From Plebeiibacterium sediminum (lineage in GTDB: Bacteria > Bacteroidota > Bacteroidia > Bacteroidales > Marinilabiliaceae), in the NCBI RefSeq assembly GCF_026013605.1, contig NZ_JAPDPJ010000047.1, positions 1 to 50,600 on the forward strand: a stretch of 50,600 nt of DNA, in the 5' to 3' direction. Below the pieces are notes generated by a model. The model was not told the origin of the DNA, made no database searches, and saw only the letters and a program-made list of their open reading frames with translations. The first letter of the stretch is position 1; the number at the start of each line of letters is the position of its first letter. This document shows positions 8,884 through 17,619 of this stretch, piece by piece. The position numbers and the translations under genes were made by a program.

Positions 8884-10314
8884 TTATTTTTTGAATTTAA
8901 AAGCTAATGCTTTTCCTTCAGAAAGTTTTGTAAGGTTTTTAGGTAATGTTACAATAACCTGATCACCTTTAACTGTATATTTTACACGTTGACCTGTAGA
9001 AATTAAAGTCATTCTTGCTCCTTTATGAGGAACATTGCCATTCCAGCTAACAGTTGACTCTAGTGCTTTGTCTTCGCCATAAGTGGCAATTGCGTAACAG
9101 TATTTTGAATCTTTTGATTGTGTAAAAAACACATCTTCACTTTGAAATACCGGTAATGTACGTGTTGCATAGATTGCTTCACCATTTTTGTTCATCCATG
9201 CTCCGATTTTTTCAAGACTTTCAACTTGTCCCGGAGTAAACTCACCTTCCGGAGTTGGTCCAACACCTAACAATAAAGAACCTCCTTTTGCAACTACTTC
9301 AACCAATGTTTTAATAACCTGCGATGTAGGTTTATATTTATCTCCCGGCATATATCCCCATGCTCCTCCAAGTGTAATACAGCTTTCCCATGGATGATCC
9401 AATGCTGTATCAGGAATATGTTGCTCAGGTGTCTGATAATTTTCAAATTGTCCACCAACTGTACGGTCTACAATTAATAGTCCCGGTTGATTTTCACGAG
9501 CCATTTTAGCGATATTAGGCATATCAATATCCTGACTCCATGATGGAATTGGAGCTCCCCAGGCTCTTACTTCGTCAGTTACTGTCTCTAAAGGACGAAC
9601 CCAACCTCCATCTAACCATAATAAGTCAACGTCTCCGTAATTGGTCATTAACTCCTGAATCTGGTTAAATGTATATTTTTTAAATTGATTCCATCTCCAT
9701 GGATATCTGTTTGCGTCGTAGTTATTGTTTCTGTCTGGTGTAGCATACTTTTTCCACCAGTAGTAATCACTATGCCAGTCTGGTTTTGAGAAATAAGTTC
9801 CCACCATAAACCCTTGATTACGATAAGCCTCTAATACATATTTAAGGGCATCTTGCTTTGGGTTTCCGGCAAATTTAGAGTGAGCGATACTATAATCTGT
9901 TTGTTTTGTATCCCATAAACAAAATCCGTCATGGTGTTTTGTCGTAAATACCAAATATTTCATTCCAGCTTTTTTAGACGCTTCTGCCCATTGTTCCGGG
10001 TTAAATTTTACTGGATTAAATTCATCTTTTAATCCGAAATACCATTTTTTATAGTCGTTATAAGATATTGTACTGTCTCTTTCAATCCAGTCTTCTGAAC
10101 ACACAGACCACGATTCAATAATACCAGGAACTGCGTATAATCCCCAGTGGATAATAATACCAAATTTTAGATCCTTCCATTGTTCAAGCTTTTCAATTAC
10201 TTTTTGATCCTGAGGAGCCTGGTAGTGCGCCGTTTGAGGATGTGTGTGCTGGGCTACTGAATACTTCGCTCCTATTGCAAACAATACTAAAAATATAACT
10301 ACTAATCGCTTCAT
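8884..10314 (-). CDS. GH29 alpha-L-fucosidase, secreted
   Basis: Alpha-L-fucosidase of 476 residues. The signal peptide ends near SVAQ (about residue 22). The barrel contains HWGLYAVPG (56-64), KHHDGFCLWDT (126-136) and the nucleophile Asp235 in LLWLDGGW. A short C-terminal beta domain (about 390-476) follows. The longer, aromatic-rich barrel and lack of an F5/8-like domain suggest a GH29-A type enzyme with broader linkage tolerance; this is inference. It precedes the second fucosidase by 6 bp and follows a 137-bp gap that contains a perfect 17-bp hairpin. Confidence 0.92.
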   Translation of the reverse strand: MKRLVVIFLVLFAIGAKYSVAQHTHPQTAHYQAPQDQKVIEKLEQWKDLKFGIIIHWGLYAVPGIIESWSVCSEDWIERDSTISYNDYKKWYFGLKDEFNPVKFNPEQWAEASKKAGMKYLVFTTKHHDGFCLWDTKQTDYSIAHSKFAGNPKQDALKYVLEAYRNQGFMVGTYFSKPDWHSDYYWWKKYATPDRNNNYDANRYPWRWNQFKKYTFNQIQELMTNYGDVDLLWLDGGWVRPLETVTDEVRAWGAPIPSWSQDIDMPNIAKMARENQPGLLIVDRTVGGQFENYQTPEQHIPDTALDHPWESCITLGGAWGYMPGDKYKPTSQVIKTLVEVVAKGGSLLLGVGPTPEGEFTPGQVESLEKIGAWMNKNGEAIYATRTLPVFQSEDVFFTQSKDSKYCYAIATYGEDKALESTVSWNGNVPHKGARMTLISTGQRVKYTVKGDQVIVTLPKNLTKLSEGKALAFKFKK

Positions 10315-10348
10315 AATTCTTAAAACTGAAATTCCAAATTGTGAATTG

Positions 10349-10387
10349 TAGCCTTTTCTCTGTTTACAAGAAACAGAGAAAAGGCTA
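10349..10387 (-). other. Perfect 17-bp hairpin between GH20 and GH29 genes
   Basis: TAGCCTTTTCTCTGTTT (10349-10365) is perfectly inverted at 10371-10387 around a 5-nt loop. There is no terminal T-tract on either strand, so it is not a classical terminator. In an operon it could stabilise the 3' end of the upstream GH20 message, attenuate reading into the fucosidases, or be a processing site. Confidence 0.6.
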
Positions 10388-10408
10388 AATCAACTCATTA
10401 ATAATCCT

Positions 10409-10425
10409 AACAAGAAATTCTTGTT
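10409..10425. promoter_or_regulatory. 17-bp palindrome, possible operator
   Basis: AACAAGAA-A-TTCTTGTT is a perfect odd palindrome in the GH20-GH29 gap, 22 bp from the 17-bp hairpin. It could be a repressor site or just a second small stem-loop in the RNA. No regulator is assigned. Confidence 0.3.
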
Positions 10426-10451
10426 AACTAAATAAACCTATGTGAAACCTA

Positions 10452-12062
10452 TTATTCATCTAACGGTCGATAATTCACCCCTAAACTATCGAACCTCTTT
10501 AGATGTACTTTTAATCTTTTTACAAAGTCCTCATAATTCTGTTGCGACTCATTTGTCCAAAGAACCTCAGACATAGCGCACAAACGAGGAAATACCATAT
10601 ATTCAACTTTATCTTCAGATGTAATATATTCTGTCCAAACATTAGCCTGACCACCTAAAATATGCTTTCTGCTTTTTTTGTCAAGCTCAGGTGGAACAGG
10701 TTTAAATTGATAAACTTTATTAAGAGAAGTAAATCCTCCTATGGATAGTGGTTCATATTCCTGATCACCTTGCAGATGATCGAAATAACAAAATTCACCA
10801 GGAGTCATCACTACATCATGCCCTGTATGGGCTGCTTCTATACCACCTTCGTAGCCCCTCCAGGACATAACTGTAGCTCTTTCCGGCAAACCACCTTCTA
10901 AAATTTCATCCCAACCAATCAACTTCTTTCCTTTGGATGCAACGAATGTTTCCATTCGTTTAATAAAATAACTTTGAAGTTCCATTTCGTCCTTCAAATT
11001 ATTTTCTTTCATACGCTTCTGACAAAGCGGGCAATTTTCCCAGCGTTTTTTCGGGCACTCATCTCCACCTACATGAAGATATTCTCCTGGAAAAAGTTCA
11101 ACAACCTCACTTAAAATATTTTGCAAAAACTCGAATGTTTCTTCTTTACCGGCACAGTAAACATCATCGCTTACGCCCCATTTGGTATATACTTCAAACG
11201 GACCTCCTGTACAAGATAATTCAGGATATGCAGCCAGTGCAGCAACTGCGTGCCCGGGCATTTCAATTTCAGGAACTACGGTAATACAAAGCTTTGTTGC
11301 ATAATCAACCACTTCTTTAATTTGCTCCTGAGTATAAAATCCACCATAAGGTGTACCATCAAATATTTGATTCTCCTCAACATAATGGCCCACCATGGTT
11401 TCTGGTCTAACAGAACTAATCTCTGTTAATTTAGGATATTTTTTAATCTCAATTCTCCATCCCTGATCATCTGTTAAGTGCCAATGGAAAGTATTTAATT
11501 TATGCATTGCCATCATGTCAAGCATATGCTTAACAAACTCTACAGAATAAAAATGACGGCATACATCAAGGTGCATCCCTCTCCATTTAAAAGATGGTTG
11601 ATCTTTAACTGTTAACACAGGAATCTCAACAATCTCACCATTCTTTTGATTTGGATAAATAACCTGTAACAAACTCTGAATACCAAACATCAAACCTTGC
11701 TTTGAAGCACCCACAACTTTTATGTTGTCTTCGGTAATATCTAAAGTATAAGCTTCCTTATTATCACTGATTGATGCATCAATTAACAGGTTGATACCTT
11801 TACCTTGCGATTTACGTTGAGCGATTTTTACATTTACATCTGTTAATGCAAAAACCTGTTCTCTTAAGTAATCAGCTAAAGTTTTAACCTGATCATCTGT
11901 AAATTCAATAACGTCGGTTACATCTAAGTTGTAAAATCCATTACCCAACTTTAAATGATTTGGCGCAGGTACAATACTTACCTGTGCCTGAACATTTTGA
12001 TTTGTTATTGCTATCATACCAAGAAGTAAGAATAGTTTTGAAAAGAGATTGAATACCTTCAT
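10452..12062 (-). CDS. GH20 beta-N-acetylhexosaminidase, secreted
   Basis: Removes terminal beta-GlcNAc or GalNAc by substrate-assisted catalysis. The 536 residues contain a signal peptide (to about Ala26), the GH20b N-terminal domain (about 28-155) and the barrel with RGMHLDVCRHF (161-171) and HWHLTDDQGWRIEIKKYP. The catalytic Asp334-Glu335 pair lies in HVGGDECPK, followed by conserved Trp residues (WRGYEGG, WTEYI). No extra carbohydrate-binding domain is present. It begins 21 bp after the ROK kinase gene. Its product GlcNAc is the expected substrate of that kinase. Confidence 0.95.
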   Translation of the reverse strand: MKVFNLFSKLFLLLGMIAITNQNVQAQVSIVPAPNHLKLGNGFYNLDVTDVIEFTDDQVKTLADYLREQVFALTDVNVKIAQRKSQGKGINLLIDASISDNKEAYTLDITEDNIKVVGASKQGLMFGIQSLLQVIYPNQKNGEIVEIPVLTVKDQPSFKWRGMHLDVCRHFYSVEFVKHMLDMMAMHKLNTFHWHLTDDQGWRIEIKKYPKLTEISSVRPETMVGHYVEENQIFDGTPYGGFYTQEQIKEVVDYATKLCITVVPEIEMPGHAVAALAAYPELSCTGGPFEVYTKWGVSDDVYCAGKEETFEFLQNILSEVVELFPGEYLHVGGDECPKKRWENCPLCQKRMKENNLKDEMELQSYFIKRMETFVASKGKKLIGWDEILEGGLPERATVMSWRGYEGGIEAAHTGHDVVMTPGEFCYFDHLQGDQEYEPLSIGGFTSLNKVYQFKPVPPELDKKSRKHILGGQANVWTEYITSEDKVEYMVFPRLCAMSEVLWTNESQQNYEDFVKRLKVHLKRFDSLGVNYRPLDE

Positions 12063-12083
12063 GATACACTTATCTTTAAATCG

Positions 12084-12938
12084 TTATGCTTCCAAATTAT
12101 ACGGGACTAACGCTGCAGCTCCCAATACAGGAATATCACTATTATTTGAAGGAATGATAGCTGTTGTTTGTAAAGCATTTTGGTGAGGAAATTTCTTTAA
12201 TACTTCTTTCATATTTGCCTCAAAAAGCGAGAAAGAATTTGATAAAGAACCTCCAATAATAATAGCTTGAGGCCCATAAGCATAAATAATTGTTTCTATT
12301 AAATGTGCCACATGTTCTCCAAGACTATCAAAGGCTTTTTGTGCTTCAGCATCTCCGTTAGCAGCTCTTTCTGCTAAATCTTTTCCTTCGGTATTATAAG
12401 TTCGTTTAAAAAATTTACCGCTGCAATAGTCTTCGTAATTTGAATCTTTATAATAGATTCCTCCAAACTCACCAGCCATTGATAAATTACCAACATGAAG
12501 GGTGTTATTTACCAAAACTCCTGCTCCGGTACCTGTACCCATTGCTACAGCAACCAGGTCTTTATATTGTTGTCCTTTACCAAAATATTTTTCTCCCAAT
12601 GCAAAACAATTGGCATCATTGCCAATAAATACCGGAAGATTAAAATGAGCTGATAAAGTAGCTTTTAAAGGAACATTTTTCCATGCTGGAATGTTTGCTA
12701 CATTATATACGATTCCTTCTTCAACATCAATAAGTCCGGGAACTCCAAGACCTATACCAGCCACTTTGTCATCCAATAACTCAGCGATTCCCTTTTTTAA
12801 ATCATCGATAATTTCATCCTGAGATCTGAATGCGTCAGTTGAAGACTTAAATTCCTTAACTACTTTACTATCCTCAACATAGGCAAAATGCATTTTTGTT
12901 CCGCCAACATCAACACCTATGTAGTTCTTACTTGCCAT
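12084..12938 (-). CDS. ROK-family sugar kinase (probable GlcNAc kinase/glucokinase)
   Basis: Cytoplasmic kinase that probably phosphorylates GlcNAc (or glucose/ManNAc) at O6 using ATP. The 284 residues show the phosphate-binding loop DVGGTK (10-15), the catalytic Asp108 in GNDANCFALGE, and GTGTGAGV. The usual ROK zinc motif (CxCGxxGCxE) and its His are absent; the corresponding stretch reads EFGGIYYKDSNYEDYCSG, a form I recall from other Bacteroidota ROK kinases. The position between the NagB fusion and GH20 supports GlcNAc. The 90-bp gap upstream holds a perfect 12-bp hairpin. Confidence 0.85.
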   Translation of the reverse strand: MASKNYIGVDVGGTKMHFAYVEDSKVVKEFKSSTDAFRSQDEIIDDLKKGIAELLDDKVAGIGLGVPGLIDVEEGIVYNVANIPAWKNVPLKATLSAHFNLPVFIGNDANCFALGEKYFGKGQQYKDLVAVAMGTGTGAGVLVNNTLHVGNLSMAGEFGGIYYKDSNYEDYCSGKFFKRTYNTEGKDLAERAANGDAEAQKAFDSLGEHVAHLIETIIYAYGPQAIIIGGSLSNSFSLFEANMKEVLKKFPHQNALQTTAIIPSNNSDIPVLGAAALVPYNLEA

Positions 12939-12976
12939 ACCCTTTAATTTATTCCTTTTATAAAACCGGTTTAGTA

Positions 12977-13004
12977 AGTAGGCGTTAATATGTTAACGCC
13001 TACT
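12977..13004 (-). other. Perfect 12-bp intergenic hairpin
   Basis: AGTAGGCGTTAA and TTAACGCCTACT enclose a 4-nt loop between the NagB-fusion and ROK-kinase genes. No T-tract follows on the minus strand. It probably acts as an mRNA-stability or partial-attenuation element in the polycistronic transcript. Confidence 0.55.
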
Positions 13005-13028
13005 ATAAGTCAACCTTTAAACTAACCC

Positions 13029-15368
13029 CTAATCCAGATTGATATCTCCTTCTGCTGATTTTTCAAGTTCACGAGCGTGACCTAAGAATTCGTCAACAGA
13101 CATTTCTTTTACAAAGATTAATCCGTGAGCGGATCTAAGCTTTGGATTTTTATTTTGATAGAAATAATCTTTACCTAATAGTAATTGTACATTTTGAAGC
13201 TGGTTAACCCAGATTTTTTGAGATAGTGTACTAAACTTACCATTTAATTCAAAACTTGGGAATGAAGCATCAACCTGACTTAAGTAACAGTTTTCGAAAA
13301 TTCTGTCCATTGAAGCCATCTCACCTAAAGAAACTGGAACAATCACATTAGCTTCATCAGGAGTAAACTTAAACCAAACGTTACGGTAACCCCAAACTCT
13401 CATTTCAGAAATATCTTTCTCTTTTTTCAACTCTCTTAAAGCTTCAGCTGTTGCCTGTAATACTTTGTAGTGCGTATCAGGACCTGAACCTTCAGGGTCA
13501 AATGCTAAACTGATTACTGTAGGATCAACCTTTTTAATCATTTCTAAAAGAGGTGCAACATCTCTGTTTTTCTCTGGTTGTTCTGTAAAAATATCTCCTT
13601 TGTAAAAACCTAAACGGTTGTGAGTAATATCTTTTACAGGTACACCAAAATGAGCCCAAACTAATTCTTCTTCAAACTCACGAATCATCCCCTTAATTTT
13701 TTGAACTGCAGGTGGATTCTTCTCTCCGTCGTAGCTATTTTTAAGAATAGTTAATACCTCATTAATTTTATCTCTTAAATCACTTTCGTCTTTAACAGCG
13801 TAAGTTTCAACTAAAGCTCTTACCACACGGTGACAAAGACCTCTGTTCATCTGGTATTTGTCGTTTCCAGCTAAACTTGTTACGTAGTGGTAAACATCTT
13901 TATCCCACTTGAACTTATATCCAGACTCGAAGAAATCAGCATATTTTACCATTTGAATATCTTCTTTGTCTAAAAGAACTTTAGTGTCTTTTAAACACTG
14001 AATAACAAAAGTGTTTGTTACCGCATTAAATCCTGAAGTTAAAACAGCAAAGTTGAATTTATTGCTTTCTTCCTGAATGTGCTGACTAATGAAAGGTAAA
14101 ACACCTAATAAAATATCATCATGGTGAGGACCTGTAAATAAGAATCTTTGGTTTTTCTCAACTCTTAATCCATTACTGATCTTCTCTTTGATAGAAGACA
14201 CAACTGTTTCAGGAGTTTTTTCAGAAACCCCAGGAATCATACTAGTGTATTTATCCTCTTTTAAATCTTCTAATAAAAGACGATGACCATATTTATTGAT
14301 GTTTTTACACAAGTTAATTACGGCCTTCTCTGATTTAGCATGTGTCCACTCACCATTTTTATAGTTGTAATCTACATAATCGTTCAATTTTGTAGCTGCA
14401 CCTTCAGTTAAGTAAAAACGGCTGTTTGGTGATTTTGCTAAAACACTTGCAGGGTAAATATTTGACATTGGTTGCTCTAACGATTGTTTTACAACCTCAG
14501 CTTTTGCTTCACCTGCAGCAATAATAATAGCTGTTACTTCTTTATTATATGTAATGGTTTCTAAACCAATAGTAATAACCAATCTGTTTGCAGAAATTTC
14601 AATACCTCCAAGGTCACCAGCTGCTACGGCTTGTGTTTCGAAGTTTGTTTCTGTTAAACGAGTTACAGAGAATAAATCAGATCCTCTAACGTTGAAGGCA
14701 ATGTGCCCGTCAGGACCAATACCTCCTAAGAAAAATCCTATACCACCTTTTTCTCTGATTTTTTGCTCATAATCACTACACCATTGGTCGATCAAGAACA
14801 CAGATTCCTGTTGGATTTTTTCTGTTGGAGTTGCAGCTTCTCTGTATCGTAATGAAAGATCAACTTTTCCATCAGGGAAAACTTCATTGAAAGTCATTCC
14901 TTGAGCCAATGGAATTTCATCACAATTAATTAACAATGCTTTTTCTCTGTCTAAACCAAAGTTTTCGATATAGAAATTAACCACATAGTTATAAAAACTG
15001 TTGTGCTGATGAGATCCAATTGGATAGAATTCATCGATTTGAACAAAGTGTAATCCACTTAATTCTGGTTTCTTAACACCCTTTAATCCTGATTTCTCTC
15101 TAATTGCTACAACGTCTTTCTCGTTCCAGTTTTTTAATAAATACTTTGTCCATTTAATAAAAAACTCAGGAGTTTTACCTGTAGGTAAACTAATTACTCC
15201 CTCCGGGTTTTGAGCAACCCATTCTAAAAATCTTAATGCTGTAAACAATCCTAATTTTGGGAAATTGTCAACAACAACATAAGGAATTTTTGTACTACTC
15301 TCTTTAAGCATTGATTGGGCAACAAAAGCCTTCTCAACCTCTGATAATTTTGATATATCGTTCTTCAT
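13029..15368 (-). CDS. Glucosamine-6-phosphate deaminase fused to a PIG-L/LmbE deacetylase-like domain
   Basis: The N-terminal half (about 25-330 of 779) is a NagB-type aldose-ketose isomerase: phosphate loop LPTGKTP (61-67), IDEFYP with catalytic Asp112, and LGGIGPDGHIAFN with His222. The C-terminal half (about 405-690) is PIG-L/LmbE-like, with PHHDD (414-418) where the family usually has PHPDD or AHPDD, and a later PDTHYKV resembling the second metal motif. NagB makes fructose-6-phosphate from GlcN-6-P; PIG-L domains often N-deacetylate GlcNAc compounds. The fusion may therefore perform both steps, but this is inference. The frame can be extended 7 codons upstream to a GTG; ATG at 15368 is preferred. 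It follows the ROK regulator by 37 bp. Confidence 0.88.
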   Translation of the reverse strand: MKNDISKLSEVEKAFVAQSMLKESSTKIPYVVVDNFPKLGLFTALRFLEWVAQNPEGVISLPTGKTPEFFIKWTKYLLKNWNEKDVVAIREKSGLKGVKKPELSGLHFVQIDEFYPIGSHQHNSFYNYVVNFYIENFGLDREKALLINCDEIPLAQGMTFNEVFPDGKVDLSLRYREAATPTEKIQQESVFLIDQWCSDYEQKIREKGGIGFFLGGIGPDGHIAFNVRGSDLFSVTRLTETNFETQAVAAGDLGGIEISANRLVITIGLETITYNKEVTAIIIAAGEAKAEVVKQSLEQPMSNIYPASVLAKSPNSRFYLTEGAATKLNDYVDYNYKNGEWTHAKSEKAVINLCKNINKYGHRLLLEDLKEDKYTSMIPGVSEKTPETVVSSIKEKISNGLRVEKNQRFLFTGPHHDDILLGVLPFISQHIQEESNKFNFAVLTSGFNAVTNTFVIQCLKDTKVLLDKEDIQMVKYADFFESGYKFKWDKDVYHYVTSLAGNDKYQMNRGLCHRVVRALVETYAVKDESDLRDKINEVLTILKNSYDGEKNPPAVQKIKGMIREFEEELVWAHFGVPVKDITHNRLGFYKGDIFTEQPEKNRDVAPLLEMIKKVDPTVISLAFDPEGSGPDTHYKVLQATAEALRELKKEKDISEMRVWGYRNVWFKFTPDEANVIVPVSLGEMASMDRIFENCYLSQVDASFPSFELNGKFSTLSQKIWVNQLQNVQLLLGKDYFYQNKNPKLRSAHGLIFVKEMSVDEFLGHARELEKSAEGDINLD

Positions 15369-15405
15369 CTTATAACAATTAATTAACACATTCGTTTTTT
15401 AAAGA

Positions 15406-16653
15406 TCACTTACCATAACTTGCAATGTATTTATCAAAGATATTTTCCATTACAACCGCAAGGGCGCCATACATACCTATTTCTGATCCAAAGTTTGAAA
15501 CAACAATATTTGTTCTTTCTCGGATCTGCTTCATGGCATGTGTATTAATTCCCTGTTGAATTGGTGTGGTAATTAACTCACCTGAATCAGCAAGTTTTCC
15601 ACACAATACAATCAACTCAGGATTTAAAAGCTGGATCAAAATAGAGATTCCTTTTCCCAGATTTTTTCCGGTTTCATCCAATATATTAATGGCGTACTGA
15701 TCGCCTGCTAAAGCAGCTTTGATAACATTCTTAAGTACCTTAAAATTTGTACTAGAACCATTATTTTCCAGCAGAATAGATGTTTTTCCATCTGCCACAC
15801 CTTTTTTTGCCATCTCCAGAATAGTTGTACCTGATGACACTGTCTCCATACAACCTAATTTTCCACAGCGACAAAGATGTCCATTCTCTACCATCGGGAT
15901 ATGAGAAAACTCACCTGCAAAACCTGATGCACCATGATAAAGTTTACCATCGAGCACCATTCCCAAACCAATACCCCAATCTAAATACATGACTAAAACA
16001 TTCTTTTTGTCTTTAGCACATCCTAGTCTGTATTCAGCCAATGCCATTGCATTAGCATCATTTTCTATGAAAACAGGTCTGCCAATCTTTTCTTCTAATA
16101 AATCAGCAACCGCAGCTTCTCCATAATTTAAATAAGTATGATTAATTCCGTTTACAGAATCAATTAAACCAGGCATACTCACTCCTATTCCCAGCAGTTT
16201 TTTTCTATTTAAACCTGACTTATCAATTACTGAATTAATGGCTTCAACAATATGCTCTAAAGTATCTTCAGCATTATTAAGCTCAATAGAATACTCTTCT
16301 ACCTCAGTTATCTGCTGGTTGTTTGCATCATATATAGCAATCTGGGTTTTATAGATACCCATTTCAACTGCCATCACATAAAAGCTATTTGATGTTACTC
16401 CATACAAGTCGGGTTTCCTCCCTCCTATCGATTCGCCCTGTCCTTTCTTCTCTACAATATTTTTATCTACCATTTCACTTAAAATGGTCATCATATTAGG
16501 CGCACTAATCTTTAGGCGTTTGCATAGTTGGGAGGTAGTTTGTGGTCCTTCTATATATAATACTTTAGCAATTCTAACTTGCTGTACATATCTCTTTTTC
16601 TCAACCCCAGCTAACTGGTTCACCAATTCCGTTTCAAAATGAAAGTTATTCAT
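15406..16653 (-). CDS. ROK-family transcriptional regulator (NagC/Mlc-like)
   Basis: Sugar-responsive DNA-binding protein and the likely controller of this locus. The 415 residues begin with a winged helix-turn-helix (about 20-80, TTSQLCKRLKISAPNMMTILSEM). A ROK sugar-binding domain follows, with IENDANAMALAEYRLG and the full zinc motif CRCGKLGCME preceded by GEFSHIP. The phosphate loop of ROK kinases is degraded (VEMGIYK for DxGGT), as expected for a regulator and not an enzyme. It is the first gene of the leftward operon and diverges from the CutC gene, so autoregulation and control of both arms is plausible. The inducer may be GlcNAc, its 6-phosphate or another sugar. Confidence 0.9.
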   Translation of the reverse strand: MNNFHFETELVNQLAGVEKKRYVQQVRIAKVLYIEGPQTTSQLCKRLKISAPNMMTILSEMVDKNIVEKKGQGESIGGRKPDLYGVTSNSFYVMAVEMGIYKTQIAIYDANNQQITEVEEYSIELNNAEDTLEHIVEAINSVIDKSGLNRKKLLGIGVSMPGLIDSVNGINHTYLNYGEAAVADLLEEKIGRPVFIENDANAMALAEYRLGCAKDKKNVLVMYLDWGIGLGMVLDGKLYHGASGFAGEFSHIPMVENGHLCRCGKLGCMETVSSGTTILEMAKKGVADGKTSILLENNGSSTNFKVLKNVIKAALAGDQYAINILDETGKNLGKGISILIQLLNPELIVLCGKLADSGELITTPIQQGINTHAMKQIRERTNIVVSNFGSEIGMYGALAVVMENIFDKYIASYGK

Positions 16654-16841
16654 GGGAGTTTTATAAATGTTTTTTATTTTGACAATGTAAAAGAACTACT
16701 TTTTTATTTATCATCCAAGACTTTTGTAATTTTTTTAGTAAAGTAGTATCGTAATTTTAATATTTTTATATATTTGTACAATCTTAAAATCCCGAAAAAC
16801 AATTTCTAATATTTATAAACAAGGGTAATCCAGTGTATATT
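16654..16841. promoter_or_regulatory. Divergent promoter region between the two arms
   Basis: This very AT-rich 188-bp gap must hold promoters for both operons. A TAnnTTTG match (TATATTTG, 16770-16777) faces the CutC gene, but no convincing TTTG lies 19-21 bp upstream. Two operator-like sites are seen: the palindrome AAAAG-N5-CTTTT at 16689-16703, and the spaced inverted pair ACTACTTT (16695-16702) and AAAGTAGT (16741-16748). They could bind the ROK repressor; this is inference only. Confidence 0.4.
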
Positions 16842-17579
16842 ATGAATTCCAAGATCTTAGAAATTTGTGCTTTTTCGCTAGAAGCATCTATCAAAGCAGA
16901 AAAAGCCGGCGCAAACAGAATAGCACTTTGTGCAGCTCCAGGTGAAGGTGGAACAACGCCATCATTCGGGTTAATGAAGAAAGTATGCAAAAACGTTTCG
17001 ATTCCGGTAGTTGCATTTATAAGGCCCAGAGGGGGTGATTTTTATTATTCCAAAAAGGAATTCAATATTATGAAGGAGGATATTAAGATGGCTAAGAAAG
17101 CAGGTTGCTCTGGAGTTACCCTTGGTATTTTAAATAAAGACAATACCATTGATATTGAGCGTACCGCACAATTAGTAGAATTAGCACAACCCATGACAGT
17201 GACTTTTGGAAGAGCAATGGACCTTAGTCCCGATCTTACACAGGCTATCACAGATATTATTGAAACGGGTTGCTCCAGAGTACTTACCAGCGGGGGTAGA
17301 ATTAATGTAGAAAATAGCATACCTTTAATAAACAACTTAATCAAGATTGCAGAAAACAAAATAACAGTGATGCCTGGTTTTAACACTGACGACCATAATT
17401 TACAGCTTTTGGTAGAACATTTAAACACCAATGAATTTCATGCTTCTGCAAAAATTGCTTTTACAGAAGACCAGCTAAGCATCTTAGGTTTTGGAGTAAG
17501 TGTTTGTTATGATCAGGCTTCGATTAAAAATATGAAATCGATCCTTAACAATCACAAAAGAGAAAATCTGGCATTTTAA
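16842..17579 (+). CDS. cutC: CutC-family TIM-barrel protein
   Basis: A CutC-domain protein of 245 residues, full length for the family. The N-terminus MNSKILEICAFSLEASIKAE and the segments AGANRIALCAAPGEGGTTPS and FIRPRGGDFYYSKKE are diagnostic. The frame extends 3 codons upstream to a GTG; the ATG at 16842 is preferred. CutC was named for copper tolerance in E. coli, a phenotype later traced to the MicL small RNA encoded within cutC, so the enzymatic role is really unknown. Here it opens the rightward glycosidase operon 40 bp before GH3 and is divergent from the ROK regulator, which suggests a part in sugar metabolism and not in copper handling. Confidence 0.9.
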   Translation: MNSKILEICAFSLEASIKAEKAGANRIALCAAPGEGGTTPSFGLMKKVCKNVSIPVVAFIRPRGGDFYYSKKEFNIMKEDIKMAKKAGCSGVTLGILNKDNTIDIERTAQLVELAQPMTVTFGRAMDLSPDLTQAITDIIETGCSRVLTSGGRINVENSIPLINNLIKIAENKITVMPGFNTDDHNLQLLVEHLNTNEFHASAKIAFTEDQLSILGFGVSVCYDQASIKNMKSILNNHKRENLAF

Positions 17580-17619
17580 TATATACTAATTCCAATTGAA
17601 ACAGTAACATATAAGCACA

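Noticed and set aside
16833-16841. GTG start for CutC
   Set aside because: The ATG at 16842 gives the usual family N-terminus; three extra codons add nothing.
17045-17431. Leftward 128-codon frame inside cutC, considered as a hidden gene or a MicL-like RNA
   Set aside because: It is antisense to cutC and has no family features. MicL of E. coli comes from the sense strand near the 3' end of cutC, and I see no terminator-like hairpin there to suggest an equivalent.
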